Assembly (NCBI RefSeq): GCF_900230215.1
Contig: NZ_LT907982.1
Span: 3,396,001-3,460,000 of the forward strand
Reading direction: 5' to 3'
Length of the DNA: 64,000 bases
DNA from: Jatrophihabitans sp. GAS493
GTDB taxonomy: Bacteria > Actinomycetota > Actinomycetes > Mycobacteriales > Jatrophihabitantaceae
Both the position numbers and the translations under genes were made by a program. How positions within the stretch are numbered: position 1 is the first letter of the stretch; the number at the start of each line of letters is the position of its first letter. The notes under the pieces are model-generated. The model was not told the origin of the DNA. It ran no database searches and was given only the letters and a program-made list of their open reading frames with translations. Shown piece by piece: positions 35,677 through 44,508 of the stretch.

Positions 35677-37961
35677 GCGAGATGGCCCATTCTCCGACCA
35701 GTACCTATCGGCTGCAGATTCGTCCCAGCTTTGAGCTGGACGCCGCCGCCGCACTCGTGGACTATCTCGACGCTCTCGGGGCCGACGCGGCCTACCTCTC
35801 GCCGATACTCCGATCGGCGGATGGATCAGACCACGGCTACGACGTGGTCGACCACTCGGTCATTGACCCGGCGCGCGGCGGCGACGCCGGGTGGCGGCGG
35901 TTCATCGACGCCGCCGGCAAGCGGGGACGGGGCGTCGTCGTCGACATCGTGCCCAACCATGCAGGGGTAGCCGACGCCAGCCAGAACGCGGCCTGGTGGG
36001 ACGTGCTGCGCCTCGGCCAGGCGTCCCGGTTCGCCCGTTGGTTCGACATCGAGTGGAGCCGCGGACGTCTGCTCATCCCGGTGCTGGGCGACGACTTCGA
36101 TGCCGGTAACGATCTGAAGATCGAGGGCGACGAGCTGCGGTACTTCGACCATCGTTACCCGATCGCCCCCGACACCAGCCATCCCGGTGACACGCCGGCC
36201 GAGGTGCACGACCGGCAGCATTATCAGTTGGTCAGCTACCACCTGGAGCAGACCGAACAGAACTATCGCCGCTTCTTCGCGGTGACCTCACTGGCCGGCC
36301 TACGCGTCGAGGACGAAGCTGTCTTCGACGCCACCCATGCGCGGGTGCTCGACTGGGTTAGGCACGACGGCATCATCGGGCTGCGACTGGATCACCCAGA
36401 CGGACTTGCCGACCCGGCGGGGTACCTGGAACGGCTGCGCGCCGCGACCGGGGACTGCTGGATCACCGTCGAGAAGATTCTCGAGCCGGGCGAGCAGCTG
36501 CCGACGACGTGGCCGGTGGCCGGCACAACCGGCTACGACGCGCTGACCGAAGTCAGCAATGTCCTGATAGATCCGACCGTCGAGCCGCGCTTCGATGCGC
36601 TCTACCGCGAGCTCAGCGGCGATGCCCTGGATTTTCACGAGCATGTCGCGCGTGGAAAGCGAACCGCGGTCGAGACGATCCTGCAGGCCGAGGTCTCACG
36701 GCTGGCCCGGCTCGTGCCGTCGGTCGAGCGGGCGCGCGACGCGCTGGCCGAGCTCCTCATCGCCTTTCCGGTGTACCGCTCCTACCTCCCCGATGGCCGG
36801 GAGTACCTGGATCAGGCGGTCACTCTGGCCAGCTCGACCCGGCCGGACCTCGCCGCGACCATCGCCGCGCTACTGCCGCAGCTGGCCAATCCGGTGGAGG
36901 AGCTCTGCGCACGGTTCCAGCAGACCTCGGGTGCGGTCATGGCCAAGGGGGTCGAGGACACCGCCTACTACCGTTACAACCGCTTCGTTGCACTGAACGA
37001 GGTCGGCGGCAATCCGGCCCAATTCGGCGGCTCCGTCGCGGAATTCCATCAGGCGCAGCAGGTCCGCCAGCGGGTCGCACCGCTCGGCATGACCACCCTG
37101 TCGACCCATGACACCAAGCGGGGCGAGGACGTCCGGGCCCGCCTCTTCGCGCTGAGCGAGTTCGGCGATGCCTGGGCGGCTACGGTACGCGGGTTGCTGA
37201 CCGCGGCGCCGATCCCGAACGCTTCGTTCGCCTATCTGCTGTGGCAGACGTTCGTCGGGGTCGGCTTCATCGATCGAGGTCGCATGCACGCCTACGCCGA
37301 GAAGGCCATGCGCGAGGCGGCCGACGGCACGGGGTGGGCAGACCCGGACGAGAGTTTCGAGCAGAGCGTGCACGCTGCGGTCGATGCCGCCTACGACCGC
37401 CCCGAGGTCCACCAACCGCTGGCCGAGCTCATCTCGACCATCACCGGCTTCGGCTGGAGCAATTCGCTCTCCCAGAAGCTGATTCAACTGACCATGCCGG
37501 GGATCCCGGACGTCTACCAGGGCACCGAGCTCTGGGAGGACAGCCTGGTCGATCCCGACAACCGCCGTCCGGTGGACTTCAACCAGCGTCGCGGGTTGCT
37601 AGCGCGGCTGGGGCGGAACGGCCGGCCGCTGATCGACGAGTCGGGCGCGGCCAAACTTCTGGTCGTGTCGCGCACGCTGGCCGCCCGCCGCGACCACCCC
37701 GAGCTCTTCGGCGGGTACACCCCGATCACCGGATCCGGCGCCGCGGCTGAGCATTTGGTCGGCTACGATCGCGGCGGCGCGATAACGCTCGCGACTCGGC
37801 TCCCCGCCGGGCTGCAGCGTCGGGGCGGCTGGGGATCGACGGCGGTGCAACTCGGGGACGCCACATTCCTCGACGTCTTCACCGGACGAACTGTCACCGG
37901 GAGCGTCGAGCTGTCGAGCCTGCTGGATCTCCTCCCGGTGGCCCTGCTGCTTCCCCAGTAA
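35673..37961 (+). CDS. treY: Malto-oligosyltrehalose synthase
   Basis: Rearranges the reducing end of maltodextrins to a trehalose unit. GH13 of 762 residues: STYRLQIRPSFELDAAAALV, VVDIVPNHAG, GIIGLRLDHPDGLADP (nucleophile Asp), CWITVEKILEPGE (acid Glu) and MTTLSTHDTKRGEDVRAR (His-Asp) are the TreY catalytic set, and AKGVEDTAYYRYNR is a TreY hallmark. The GTG at 35673 overlaps the treX stop; an ATG three codons in (35682) is an alternative. It converges on the PPK2 gene after 33 nt. Confidence 0.95.
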   Translation: MSEMAHSPTSTYRLQIRPSFELDAAAALVDYLDALGADAAYLSPILRSADGSDHGYDVVDHSVIDPARGGDAGWRRFIDAAGKRGRGVVVDIVPNHAGVADASQNAAWWDVLRLGQASRFARWFDIEWSRGRLLIPVLGDDFDAGNDLKIEGDELRYFDHRYPIAPDTSHPGDTPAEVHDRQHYQLVSYHLEQTEQNYRRFFAVTSLAGLRVEDEAVFDATHARVLDWVRHDGIIGLRLDHPDGLADPAGYLERLRAATGDCWITVEKILEPGEQLPTTWPVAGTTGYDALTEVSNVLIDPTVEPRFDALYRELSGDALDFHEHVARGKRTAVETILQAEVSRLARLVPSVERARDALAELLIAFPVYRSYLPDGREYLDQAVTLASSTRPDLAATIAALLPQLANPVEELCARFQQTSGAVMAKGVEDTAYYRYNRFVALNEVGGNPAQFGGSVAEFHQAQQVRQRVAPLGMTTLSTHDTKRGEDVRARLFALSEFGDAWAATVRGLLTAAPIPNASFAYLLWQTFVGVGFIDRGRMHAYAEKAMREAADGTGWADPDESFEQSVHAAVDAAYDRPEVHQPLAELISTITGFGWSNSLSQKLIQLTMPGIPDVYQGTELWEDSLVDPDNRRPVDFNQRRGLLARLGRNGRPLIDESGAAKLLVVSRTLAARRDHPELFGGYTPITGSGAAAEHLVGYDRGGAITLATRLPAGLQRRGGWGSTAVQLGDATFLDVFTGRTVTGSVELSSLLDLLPVALLLPQ

Positions 37962-37972
37962 CGCTTGCCAGT

Positions 37973-37994
37973 GACGCCTGCCGGTGATGGCGTC
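37973..37994. terminator. Hairpin between convergent treY and ppk2
   Basis: GACGCC, a 10-nt loop, then GGCGTC, filling most of the 33-nt gap between the two stop codons. The same stretch is built from imperfect 13-nt duplications around the treY stop. Terminator role is inferred. Confidence 0.4.
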
Positions 37995-38834
37995 TCAGTA
38001 CGGCGGTGCCAGCCGCCGAGCCAGCCGGGGAAGGTCGAGATCGGTGGCCGGGTACTGCGGATCCATCTCGGCGAGCGTCTCTCGAACGATCTCCCCCACC
38101 GCCCAGTTGCGATACCACTTGTGATCGCTAGGCACGATGTACCACGGTGCGACCTCCGTGGAGCAGTTCTGCACCATCGCCGTATATGCCACCTGATAGT
38201 CGCTCCAGTAGGCACGCTCGTCGATGTCGCCCTCGCGAAACTTCCACCGCTTGGTCGGGTCGTCGAGGCGGGCCAGCAGTCGGTCGCGCTGGGTGGCGTA
38301 GGAGATGTTCAGGAAGCACTTGACGATGACCGTTCCGGAGTCGCTCAGCGCGGACTCGAACGCGTTGATCTCGTCGTAGCGCTGCGCCCACTCCGCCTGC
38401 GGGATCGTCTCGTGGACCCGGGGAACGATGACGTCCTCGTAGTGCGAACGGTCGAAGGCGGCGATCATCCCGCGATCGGGCAGCGCTCGCCGGATTCTCC
38501 AGAGGAAGTGGTGAGCGGCCTCCTCCGGCGTCGGCTTCTTGAAGGCGGTCACCGTCGTCCCGGCTGGCCCCAGCAGCCCGACGACGTGCGAGATCACCCC
38601 ACCTTTTCCGGCAGTATCGATCCCCTGCAGCACAAGTAACAGACTGCGCTTCCGCTCGGCGAAGAGTCGCTCCTGCAGTTGCGCCAGGTCGTCCGCGTGC
38701 TGCAGGGTGGCCGACTCGGTCGCCTTCTTCTTGCCAGGGGCGAGCGGCGTGTCACCCGAGTCGTACCCGGCCAAGTTCACTGTTCCGGGGGCGACGGCGA
38801 GCGCGGAGCGAAGAGAATGCTGACGGGGTGCCAT
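37995..38834 (-). CDS. ppk2: Polyphosphate kinase 2 family protein
   Basis: P-loop phosphotransferase that uses polyphosphate to phosphorylate nucleotides (AMP, ADP or GDP depending on class). The 279-residue single-domain product has Walker A LQGIDTAGKGGVISHV, a downstream FKKPTPEEAAHHFLWR, Walker B AAFDRSHYEDV, the lid arginines in TQRDRLLARLDDPTKRWKF and WYIVPSDHKWYRNWAV. The ATG is 6 nt after a TAAGCT box, predicting a leaderless mRNA. It sits in opposite orientation between treY and treZ. The nucleotide class is not decided here. Confidence 0.9.
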   Translation of the reverse strand: MAPRQHSLRSALAVAPGTVNLAGYDSGDTPLAPGKKKATESATLQHADDLAQLQERLFAERKRSLLLVLQGIDTAGKGGVISHVVGLLGPAGTTVTAFKKPTPEEAAHHFLWRIRRALPDRGMIAAFDRSHYEDVIVPRVHETIPQAEWAQRYDEINAFESALSDSGTVIVKCFLNISYATQRDRLLARLDDPTKRWKFREGDIDERAYWSDYQVAYTAMVQNCSTEVAPWYIVPSDHKWYRNWAVGEIVRETLAEMDPQYPATDLDLPRLARRLAPPY

Positions 38835-38949
38835 TGCTGCAGCTTATCCGGGTGCCGCCGGGATTTGAGGGCAGTTAAGGTCTGCAGCTAGCGGCACGTC
38901 AACCGGCCGCAGGTGAAGTTTGGACCTAGACCGCGGAGGGTAGAGACGC

Positions 38950-40692
38950 GTGGTGCAGAAGAGAATGCGTCTCTGGGCGCCCCAAGCCGAACGGGTCCGG
39001 CTCCGCACCGCCTCCGGCGAGGCCGAGCTGATCAGCCGCGACGGGCAGTGGTGGGAACTCCCGGCGGATACCGAACGCGAACAACTGAAGTTGGCCGCCG
39101 GCACCGACTACGTCTTCCTACTCGACGATTCCGACGACGAGCTGCCCGATCCACGGTCGCGGTGGCAACCGGCCGGTGTGCACGGGCCGAGCCGCAGCTA
39201 CGACGACGAGTCGTTTGTCTGGAGCGACTCGGAGTGGACCGGCCGGGTTCTGCCGGGCGCGATCCTCTATGAGCTGCACATCGGCACCTTCACCCCCGGC
39301 GCCACATTCGACTCGGCGATCGAGAAGCTGGATCACCTTGTCGACTTGGGGATAACGCATGTCGAACTGCTGCCGGTGAACGCCTTCAACGGTGTCTGGA
39401 ACTGGGGCTACGACGGGGTGGATTGGTATGCCGTACATGACGCCTACGGCGGCCCCGACGGGCTCAAGCGCTTCGTCGACGCGGCCCACCGACGCGGCCT
39501 CGCGGTGGTGCTCGACGTCGTCTACAACCACCTCGGGCCGAGCGGCAACTACCTGCCCAAGTTCGGCCCCTATCTGAAGTCGGGGCGCAACACCTGGGGC
39601 GATCTGGTAAACCTCGAGGTCGAAGCGGTGCGCCGATTCATCATCGACAACGCACTCATGTGGCTGCGCGATTTCCATATCGACGGGCTGCGCCTGGACG
39701 CGGTGCACGCGCTCGTCGACTCCAGCACGCCGCACCTGCTGACCCAGCTGGCAACCGAGGTCGACGCGCTCAGTGCGGCCATTCGCCGACCGCTCAGCCT
39801 CATCGCCGAGTCCGACCTCAACGATCCGGTGATGATCACGTCCCGCGAAAGCGGAGGCCACGGCCTGACTGCCCAGTGGGACGACGACGTGCATCACTCG
39901 CTGCACGCGCTGCTGACCGGCGAGCGACAGGGTTACTACGACGACTTCGGCTCGTTCGAGGGGCTGCGGAAGGTGCTGACTTCGGCGTTCTTCCACGACG
40001 GCACCTATTCGACCTTCCGCCGGCGCCGGCACGGAGCACCCGTGAATCGGGTGACGACCCCCGGGTACCGCTTCGTGGTCTGCCTGCAGAATCATGATCA
40101 GATCGGCAACCGTGCCGTCGGCGACCGACTGCCGGAGATCACATCGTCGGGCCGGTTGAAGATTGGCGCGGTGCTGCTCCTCACCTCCCCCTTCACCCCG
40201 ATGCTCTGGATGGGCGAGGAGTGGCGAGCCGCGACGCGCTGGCCGTTCTTCACCTCCCATCCGGAGCCGGAGCTGGCGGAGGCGACCGGAGCCGGCCGGC
40301 TGGCCGAATTCGCCGACCACGGCTGGGACACCTCACAGATGATCAATCCGCAGGATCCAGCGGCCTACCGGGAGGCGATTCTCGACTGGAGCGAGCCATC
40401 GCGAGGCGAACACCGGGAGATGCTGGAGCTCTACCGGCGGTTGATCGCGCTGCGTCACGAGACCGCCGACCTGAGCGATCCCCGGCTAGATCTGGTCTCC
40501 GTGGATCTGGACGAGGCGCGAAGCTGCATCGTGGTTCATCGCGGACGGATTCGGGTGCTGGTGAATCTCGACGACGCAGCGCACGACTTCGACGTCGCCG
40601 CCGAGGAGGTTCTGCTTGCCACCGGGGAGTGTTCACAGCAGGCCGGAGTGATCACGGTCGGTCGCGAGTCCGCGGCGATCGTGCAGCTTTAG
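38950..40692 (+). CDS. treZ: Malto-oligosyltrehalose trehalohydrolase
   Basis: Releases trehalose from the TreY product. GH13 of 580 residues: an N-terminal CBM48-like domain (MRLWAPQAERVRLRT), HIGTFTPGATFDSAIEKL, GGPDGLKRFVDAAHRRG, DVVYNHLGPSGNYLPKFGPY, DGLRLDAVHALVD (nucleophile Asp), SLIAESDLNDPVM (acid Glu) and VVCLQNHDQIGNRAVGDRLP. GTG at 38950; another GTG (38953) and an ATG (38965) follow in frame. It is divergent from ppk2 and completes the TreX-TreY-TreZ route from glycogen to trehalose. Confidence 0.95.
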   Translation: MVQKRMRLWAPQAERVRLRTASGEAELISRDGQWWELPADTEREQLKLAAGTDYVFLLDDSDDELPDPRSRWQPAGVHGPSRSYDDESFVWSDSEWTGRVLPGAILYELHIGTFTPGATFDSAIEKLDHLVDLGITHVELLPVNAFNGVWNWGYDGVDWYAVHDAYGGPDGLKRFVDAAHRRGLAVVLDVVYNHLGPSGNYLPKFGPYLKSGRNTWGDLVNLEVEAVRRFIIDNALMWLRDFHIDGLRLDAVHALVDSSTPHLLTQLATEVDALSAAIRRPLSLIAESDLNDPVMITSRESGGHGLTAQWDDDVHHSLHALLTGERQGYYDDFGSFEGLRKVLTSAFFHDGTYSTFRRRRHGAPVNRVTTPGYRFVVCLQNHDQIGNRAVGDRLPEITSSGRLKIGAVLLLTSPFTPMLWMGEEWRAATRWPFFTSHPEPELAEATGAGRLAEFADHGWDTSQMINPQDPAAYREAILDWSEPSRGEHREMLELYRRLIALRHETADLSDPRLDLVSVDLDEARSCIVVHRGRIRVLVNLDDAAHDFDVAAEEVLLATGECSQQAGVITVGRESAAIVQL

Positions 40693-40724
40693 CGGGGCGA
40701 CCGGCCAACCCAATGCGGGAAGGG

Positions 40725-41459
40725 TTATCGGATCTGCCTACGTCGCCGGCGTGAGGGCGCCGGCGCCGGTGGGCCGAAGGCGGCGCGAGTAGACCTGATC
40801 GCAGCCCGCCCGAGGGCAGCGTTTCCCGAGGCGCCGATGGCCACTCCGATCCCCATCGGCAGCGCCCGCCCGATGAGCAGGGCACCCTGCCCGGCGCCGA
40901 CTCGCGCCATCACGTGCCGCGCTAGCTGGTTGTTCAGCCCACCCAGTCGCTCCTGCGACCCGCGTCGGGAGAGCACTTCGCCCCATCGCGACCTGGTGCC
41001 GGTCACCTGCTCGACGATGTCGACGCCGGTCTGGCCGAGGAGGACACCGAGCACCAGGGAGCGCCGGTAGACGGGGTCGTCAGTCGGAATGCCGTGCACG
41101 TGGGCAACGGATAGTGAGTAGAGCGCCGTCGCCTCGATGAAGGCGGCGATCTCCACGGTGGCCGAGGTGAGCGTCGTGATCACGCCGGCCCCCGGCAGCG
41201 CCGCCGTCCCACCGGCGACGGCACCGATACTGCTGACGAAAGTCAGATAGCGTCGCTCCAACAATGCAAGCAGCTCGCCCTGCGATGCGCCTGGGTGGCG
41301 CTGCATCAGCCGGTCGAGATGGGCCACGATCGTCGGGGTCTGCAGGGCAATCGCCCGGTCCAGGGTGGCGTCCAGAGTTCGGGACACGGAGTCTGGGATC
41401 GGCACGCTCCGCGCGGCTCTACCGGCCGCCAACCCGACCGCCTTCCCCGCCACCGACAT
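40725..41459 (-). CDS. EcsC-like membrane-associated protein
   Basis: A 244-residue protein that I match only loosely to the EcsC family. Two hydrophobic stretches are seen: about 75-100 (SSIGAVAGGTAALPGAGVIT, a glycine/alanine/proline-rich segment typical of EcsC proteins) and about 190-220 (GALLIGRALPMGIGVAIGAS). The C-terminus is basic and Pro-rich. Its ATG overlaps the zapE stop codon, so it is translated after zapE. Function unknown. Confidence 0.6.
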   Translation of the reverse strand: MSVAGKAVGLAAGRAARSVPIPDSVSRTLDATLDRAIALQTPTIVAHLDRLMQRHPGASQGELLALLERRYLTFVSSIGAVAGGTAALPGAGVITTLTSATVEIAAFIEATALYSLSVAHVHGIPTDDPVYRRSLVLGVLLGQTGVDIVEQVTGTRSRWGEVLSRRGSQERLGGLNNQLARHVMARVGAGQGALLIGRALPMGIGVAIGASGNAALGRAAIRSTRAAFGPPAPAPSRRRRRQIR

Positions 41460-42466
41460 CAGCCAGCTCCCATCCGATTCAACGCTATGAGCCGGCTGAT
41501 CGCGCGCCGGTACTTCTTACGGTAGCCACCGGCGAGCATCTGCGCGTCGAATAGCTCGGTCAGCGGCACCCCGGAGGTGAGAAGCGGGATCTGCCGGTCA
41601 TAGAGACGGTCGGCCAGCACGACGAGGCGCAGCGCGACATTCTGGTCGGCCGCGGTGCGCACATCCCACAGGCAGACCGTTGCCACGCCCTCGACGAGCG
41701 CACCGTAGCGGGAGGGGTGCAGCGTCGCCAGGTGGTGAGCCAGATCGGTGAAATTGTCCAGGCTCGCCCCGGGAATCTCCGCGGCCCGCCTGGTCAGCTC
41801 AGCATCGGAGAGTGGAGGCGGCGGCTCGGGGAGGCCGCGGTGGCGGTAATCCGGGCCGTCGACCCGGATCGGGGTGAAGCGGGCGGCCAGCGCCTGGATC
41901 TCGCGCAGGAAGTCATCGGTGGCGAAGCGCTCCTCCCCGAGCCGATCGGGGAGAGTGTTGGACGTCGCGGCCAGGGCCACACCCCGTTCGCTGAGACGAG
42001 CCAGCAACGTCGATACGAGCACCGTGTCACCCGGATCGTCCAGCTCGAACTCGTCGATCGCCAGCAACCGCATGCCGCCGAGTGCCTCGACCAGGTCGGC
42101 GAACCCGAGCGCCCCGGCTAATTGCGTTAGCTCGACGAAGGTGGCGTAGGCCTTCGGGCCTGGTACCGCGTGCCAGAGCGACGCGAGCAGATGTGTCTTG
42201 CCAACCCCGAATCCGCCGTCCAGATAGACCCCGCCCGGGTACTCCGGCCCGGACGCACGGCGAAATCGTCCGGCCTTACGCGGTGGACGGGAGACTTGTA
42301 GCGCGAAGGCCCGCAGGTATTCGACCGCGGCCAGCTGCGTCGGCTCTCCCGGATCAGGCCGGTAGGTGTCGAAACTGACGTCGGCGAAGAGCGGCGGTGG
42401 GACGAGCGAGTCGAGCAGGTCGGCCCGTGACACGACCGGTAGGCGGTCGATGAGTCGTATGGGCAC
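41459..42466 (-). CDS. zapE: Cell division protein ZapE (AFG1-like ATPase)
   Basis: Soluble AFG1/ZapE P-loop ATPase; in Escherichia coli ZapE destabilises FtsZ filaments. Walker A GGFGVGKTHLLASLWHAV, Walker B RLLAIDEFELDDPGD, then ATSNTLPDRLGEERF and CLWDVRTAADQNVALRLVVL (sensor region) identify the family. I start at the GTG at 42466 (VPIRLIDRLPVV, 335 residues), 8 nt after a TAGGCT box; a longer open frame begins at 42532 but runs through that promoter and overlaps the divergent gene. It is divergent from the reductase gene. Confidence 0.9.
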   Translation of the reverse strand: MPIRLIDRLPVVSRADLLDSLVPPPLFADVSFDTYRPDPGEPTQLAAVEYLRAFALQVSRPPRKAGRFRRASGPEYPGGVYLDGGFGVGKTHLLASLWHAVPGPKAYATFVELTQLAGALGFADLVEALGGMRLLAIDEFELDDPGDTVLVSTLLARLSERGVALAATSNTLPDRLGEERFATDDFLREIQALAARFTPIRVDGPDYRHRGLPEPPPPLSDAELTRRAAEIPGASLDNFTDLAHHLATLHPSRYGALVEGVATVCLWDVRTAADQNVALRLVVLADRLYDRQIPLLTSGVPLTELFDAQMLAGGYRKKYRRAISRLIALNRMGAG

Positions 42467-42530
42467 AGCTAGGCAGCCTATCCGTGCTGGGCGCAGGCCG
42501 GGGGTGGACCCGGAAATGGTGAGATGAAGC

Positions 42531-43349
42531 ATGCGCGAACTCCTCGGCCCGAGCGCCGACCCCGACCCCGATAGTGCGCTTGACCTGCACGCCTTCTATG
42601 CCACCGACTGGCTCGAGCCCGGCGGACTGCGGGTCAACTTCGTCTCCAGCGTCGACGGCGCCGTCACCGCCGGAGGACTCTCCCGCGGTCTGCAGACGCC
42701 CGGAGACAACAAGGTCTTCGCAGTGCTGCGAGACCTCGCCGATGTGGTGGTGGCCGGCGCCGGGACGATCTCGGCCGAGAAGTACGGTCCGGTCAAGCTC
42801 TCCCCGGCCCGGGTCACGGCCCGGACGGAGCACGGCCTGCCGCCGCAACTGCCGGTTGCCGTCATCTCCCGCGCTCTGAACCTTGATCCCGCGTCTGAGC
42901 TCTTCACGCCGGCCAGTGAGAGACCCCGGGCCATCGTCCTCACCTGTGCCGCCGGCGGCACACCTGAACTGCGCCGGCGGTTGAGCCAGGGCGCGGAGAT
43001 CATCGACTGCGGCGACTCCGAGGTCGATCTGACGCTGGCCAGAGCTGCGCTGACCGAGCGGGGTCACACCCGAATCCTCTGCGAGGGTGGGCCTCGCCTC
43101 TTCGCTGATCTCGCTGCGGCGGGGGTGGTCGACGAACTCTGTCTGAGCCTCTCGCCGCTGCTGGCCGGGCCGGGTTCGGGGCGGATCACCGCCGGCACGG
43201 CCTGGCCCGGCTCGGACGGGCTGGCGCTGACCCTGCGCGGGCTGCTCGAGGAGGATGGGGCGCTCTTCCTGCGGTACCGCAGCCAAGTCGTGCCGGCCGG
43301 GGCCGGACGAGCGGGCAACCCGCCGCGGGGCCGACTGATGGGAGACTGA
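42531..43349 (+). CDS. RibD C-terminal-domain reductase
   Basis: Dihydrofolate-reductase-like fold related to the reductase domain of RibD, which reduces an aminopyrimidine in riboflavin synthesis. The 272-residue product shows RVNFVSSVDGAVTAGGLSRG, the substrate-binding strand-loop, DVVVAGAGTISAEKYGPV and ILCEGGPRLFADLAAAGVVD with the NADPH-binding glycines. No deaminase domain is attached. Stand-alone proteins of this kind are common in Actinobacteria, often annotated as pyrimidine reductases. Substrate uncertain. The ligase gene follows after 4 nt. Confidence 0.82.
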   Translation: MRELLGPSADPDPDSALDLHAFYATDWLEPGGLRVNFVSSVDGAVTAGGLSRGLQTPGDNKVFAVLRDLADVVVAGAGTISAEKYGPVKLSPARVTARTEHGLPPQLPVAVISRALNLDPASELFTPASERPRAIVLTCAAGGTPELRRRLSQGAEIIDCGDSEVDLTLARAALTERGHTRILCEGGPRLFADLAAAGVVDELCLSLSPLLAGPGSGRITAGTAWPGSDGLALTLRGLLEEDGALFLRYRSQVVPAGAGRAGNPPRGRLMGD

Positions 43350-43353
43350 GCCG

Positions 43354-44436
43354 ATGAAACTGCCCGTGATGCCACCGGTCGCACCGATGCTGGCCAAGTC
43401 GGTGCCGGCGATTCCGGCCGGTGCCTCCTACGAACCGAAGTGGGACGGATTCCGCTCCCTGATCTTCCGCGATGGTGACGACATCGAGTTCGGGAGCCGG
43501 AACGAGAAGCCGATGACCCGCTACTTTCCCGAACTCGTGGCCGCCGTCAAAGCCGAACTCCCCCAACGTTGCGTCCTCGATGGCGAAATCGTCATCGCCA
43601 CCGATGCGGGGTTGGATTTCGAGGCACTTCAGCAGCGCATCCATCCGGCGGCGTCGCGGGTGACGATGCTCGCGGAGAAGACGCCCGCATCGTTCATCGC
43701 CTTCGACCTGCTGGCCCTCGGGGACGAGGACTACACCGGGCGCCCGTTCGCGCAGCGGCGGGCAGCGCTGGAGCGGGCTCTGGCCGGCGTGAACGCCCCG
43801 ATCCACCTCACCCCGACCACGGTCGATGTCGACGTTGCCCAACGCTGGTTCGTCGAGCTTGAGGGCGCCGGGCTGGATGGCGTCATCGCCAAACCACTGG
43901 ACGGCACCTACCAGCCCGACAAGCGGGTCATGTTCAAGATCAAGCACGTCCGTACGGCGGATTGCGTCCTCGCCGGCTTCCGCTGGCACAAGACGTCCAC
44001 CGAGGCGAACCCGCTCGTCGGGTCACTGCTACTCGGGCTGTACAACGCCGAACAGCGACTTCAGCATGTCGGTGTGGTGGGCGCGTTCACGGCCGCCCGA
44101 CGCGCCGAATTGGTCGCCGAACTCGAACCGCTGACCCTGGGAGACGAAGAGGACCACCCGTGGGGCGAGTGGGCCAACGCCGAGGCCCACCGCGGCCAGC
44201 GACTGCCGGGGAACGTCAGCCGCTGGAACGCCACGAAGGATCTCTCCTTCGTCCCGCTACGACCGGAGCGAGTGTTGGAGGTGAAGTACGAGCATATGGA
44301 GGGCACCCGATTCCGGCATCTGGCCCACTTCGTGCGCTGGCGCGACGACCGCACCCCTGACTCCTGCACCTATGAGCAGCTCGAGCAGCCCATCACCTAC
44401 AGCCTGGATGACATCGTCTCGGGGCTGGGCTCCTGA
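43354..44436 (+). CDS. ligC: ATP-dependent DNA ligase (LigC-type)
   Basis: Seals DNA nicks with ATP. The 360-residue product has the adenylation motif I YEPKWDGFRSLIF (nucleophilic Lys29), motif III ASFIAFDLLAL, motif IV DGVIAKPLDG, motif V VMFKIKHVRTADCV, then an OB-fold. It lacks polymerase and nuclease domains, so it is the stand-alone LigC type rather than full LigD. ATG at 43354 with GGGAG about 10 nt upstream. A LigD-like polymerase-domain gene lies 14 kb away; the two types often cooperate in actinobacterial end joining or gap repair. No ku gene is seen. Confidence 0.9.
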   Translation: MKLPVMPPVAPMLAKSVPAIPAGASYEPKWDGFRSLIFRDGDDIEFGSRNEKPMTRYFPELVAAVKAELPQRCVLDGEIVIATDAGLDFEALQQRIHPAASRVTMLAEKTPASFIAFDLLALGDEDYTGRPFAQRRAALERALAGVNAPIHLTPTTVDVDVAQRWFVELEGAGLDGVIAKPLDGTYQPDKRVMFKIKHVRTADCVLAGFRWHKTSTEANPLVGSLLLGLYNAEQRLQHVGVVGAFTAARRAELVAELEPLTLGDEEDHPWGEWANAEAHRGQRLPGNVSRWNATKDLSFVPLRPERVLEVKYEHMEGTRFRHLAHFVRWRDDRTPDSCTYEQLEQPITYSLDDIVSGLGS

Positions 44437-44508
44437 TCCACCGAACCGGCCGCGACGCGGCGATGGCGACTGTGTCAGTCCCGAGGTCAGCTGGGTAGCC
44501 TGCATAGC

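Noticed and set aside
42466-42532. Longer ZapE N-terminus starting at 42532
   Set aside because: It would run through a well-placed -10 box and overlap the divergent reductase gene; the added residues do not look conserved.
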